Source of the DNA: Mactra quadrangularis
Taxonomy: Eukaryota > Mollusca > Bivalvia > Venerida > Mactridae
Direction: 5' to 3'
DNA length: 64,000 bases
NCBI GenBank assembly: GCA_025267735.1
Contig: CM046298.1
Coordinates: forward strand, 38,377,264-38,441,263
In this document: positions 63,624-64,000 of the stretch, piece by piece
How the letters are laid out: every line of letters starts with the position of its first letter
How positions within the stretch are numbered: position 1 is the stretch's first letter
The notes under the pieces: model-generated
Told to the model about the DNA's origin: nothing
The model's input: only the letters and a program-made list of their open reading frames with translations
Database searches by the model: none
Position numbers and translations under genes: made by a program

Positions 63624-63949
63624 CAGTGAAATCTTGATTATTGAGAATCAGTTTATTTATACTGGGTTTAATGCCATGCCAACATAATTTTTAGGTTTTT
63701 TTATGGCGTCGAGCACACCTAGCTTTCCTGGACCCTTGTCTATAACCTGTACTCAAATATTACCCTTCCACAAGGCTGGAAACTCCTCTTAAGAATCAGT
63801 TATGCAAACCTTCATACTAAGGCCTTTTAAAAAAATCAAATTTGTTGATTAATTTAGTCTTTGGTCACAAATTTACTGAAATATATCAGTTTCCATTTCT
63901 GTATTTAGATTTTGCTCTCTAAGTATTTTTGATAATTGAGATTTCACTG
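63624..63949. mobile_element. Tc1/mariner-type MITE interrupted by a SINE
   Basis: CAGTGAAATCTTGATTATTG at 63624 is inverted at 63926-63949 (ataattgagatttcactg). TA is on both sides (63622-63623, 63950-63951). Removing the insert leaves about 178 bp. Confidence 0.85.
63654..63791 (-). mobile_element. SINE, family A, 5'-truncated, nested in the MITE
   Basis: AGAATCAGTT at 63644-63653 repeats at 63792-63801. The insert is the 3' half of family A in reverse (tactgggtttaatgcc ... cttccacaaggctgg). 5' truncation with a target duplication is the mark of LINE-type priming. Confidence 0.9.
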
Positions 63950-64000
63950 TAAACAGTGAGATATGTTGTCTTAGCAACCATTGGATCTGAATGTTTAATT

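Overview
This is an A+T-rich animal nuclear sequence holding one recognisable gene, the LIM-domain-binding cofactor LDB (Chip/NLI/CLIM), on the + strand. I can trace it from 11487 to 60539, plus a 3' UTR. Its long introns and flanks are packed with transposon-derived repeats. The organism is probably a mollusc, most likely a bivalve. The LDB reads as protostome type (QQRTEDSDNLWW, as in Drosophila Chip), and the dense mix of tRNA-headed SINEs, small palindromic DNA elements and minisatellites resembles bivalve genomes. The species is not determined.

Layout. 1-11486 is upstream of the gene as I can trace it: diverged tandem repeats, MITEs, a frameshifted piece of a hAT/ZMYM-like transposase reading frame (5236-5662, minus), and a set of DNA elements nested inside each other (6425-10582). 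11487-11651 is the first exon I can support, with the probable start codon at 11599. Intron 1 (22 kb) holds SINEs, MITEs, a 41-bp satellite, a 61-bp-arm hairpin and an ATCGGTCC-rich element. Exon 2 (34084-34585) encodes a Met/Gly/Pro-rich N-terminus and the start of the conserved LDB region. Exons 3-7 (44402-52052) encode the rest of the conserved dimerisation/LCCD core. Two in-frame cassette exons follow (53795-53854, and a candidate 27-nt microexon at 56972-56998). The last two exons (59448-59587, 60300-60539) carry the nuclear localisation signal and the LIM interaction domain. 60540-64000 is 3' UTR and downstream sequence with a hAT-type MITE and a SINE nested in a mariner-type MITE.

The spliced reading frame is continuous across every junction: 538 codons with the 60-nt cassette, 518 without it, plus 9 with the microexon. 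The function is known from the family: LDB proteins are nuclear adaptors that self-associate and bind LIM-homeodomain and LMO proteins through a C-terminal LID and SSBP/SSDP proteins through the LCCD. They bridge enhancers and promoters.

The most unusual signals are four copies of a ~75-bp intronic palindrome whose two arms vary together, a pair of symmetric cassette exons placed exactly between core and NLS, and repeat families carrying nuclear-receptor-like half-site pairs. I see no clearly new protein-coding system.
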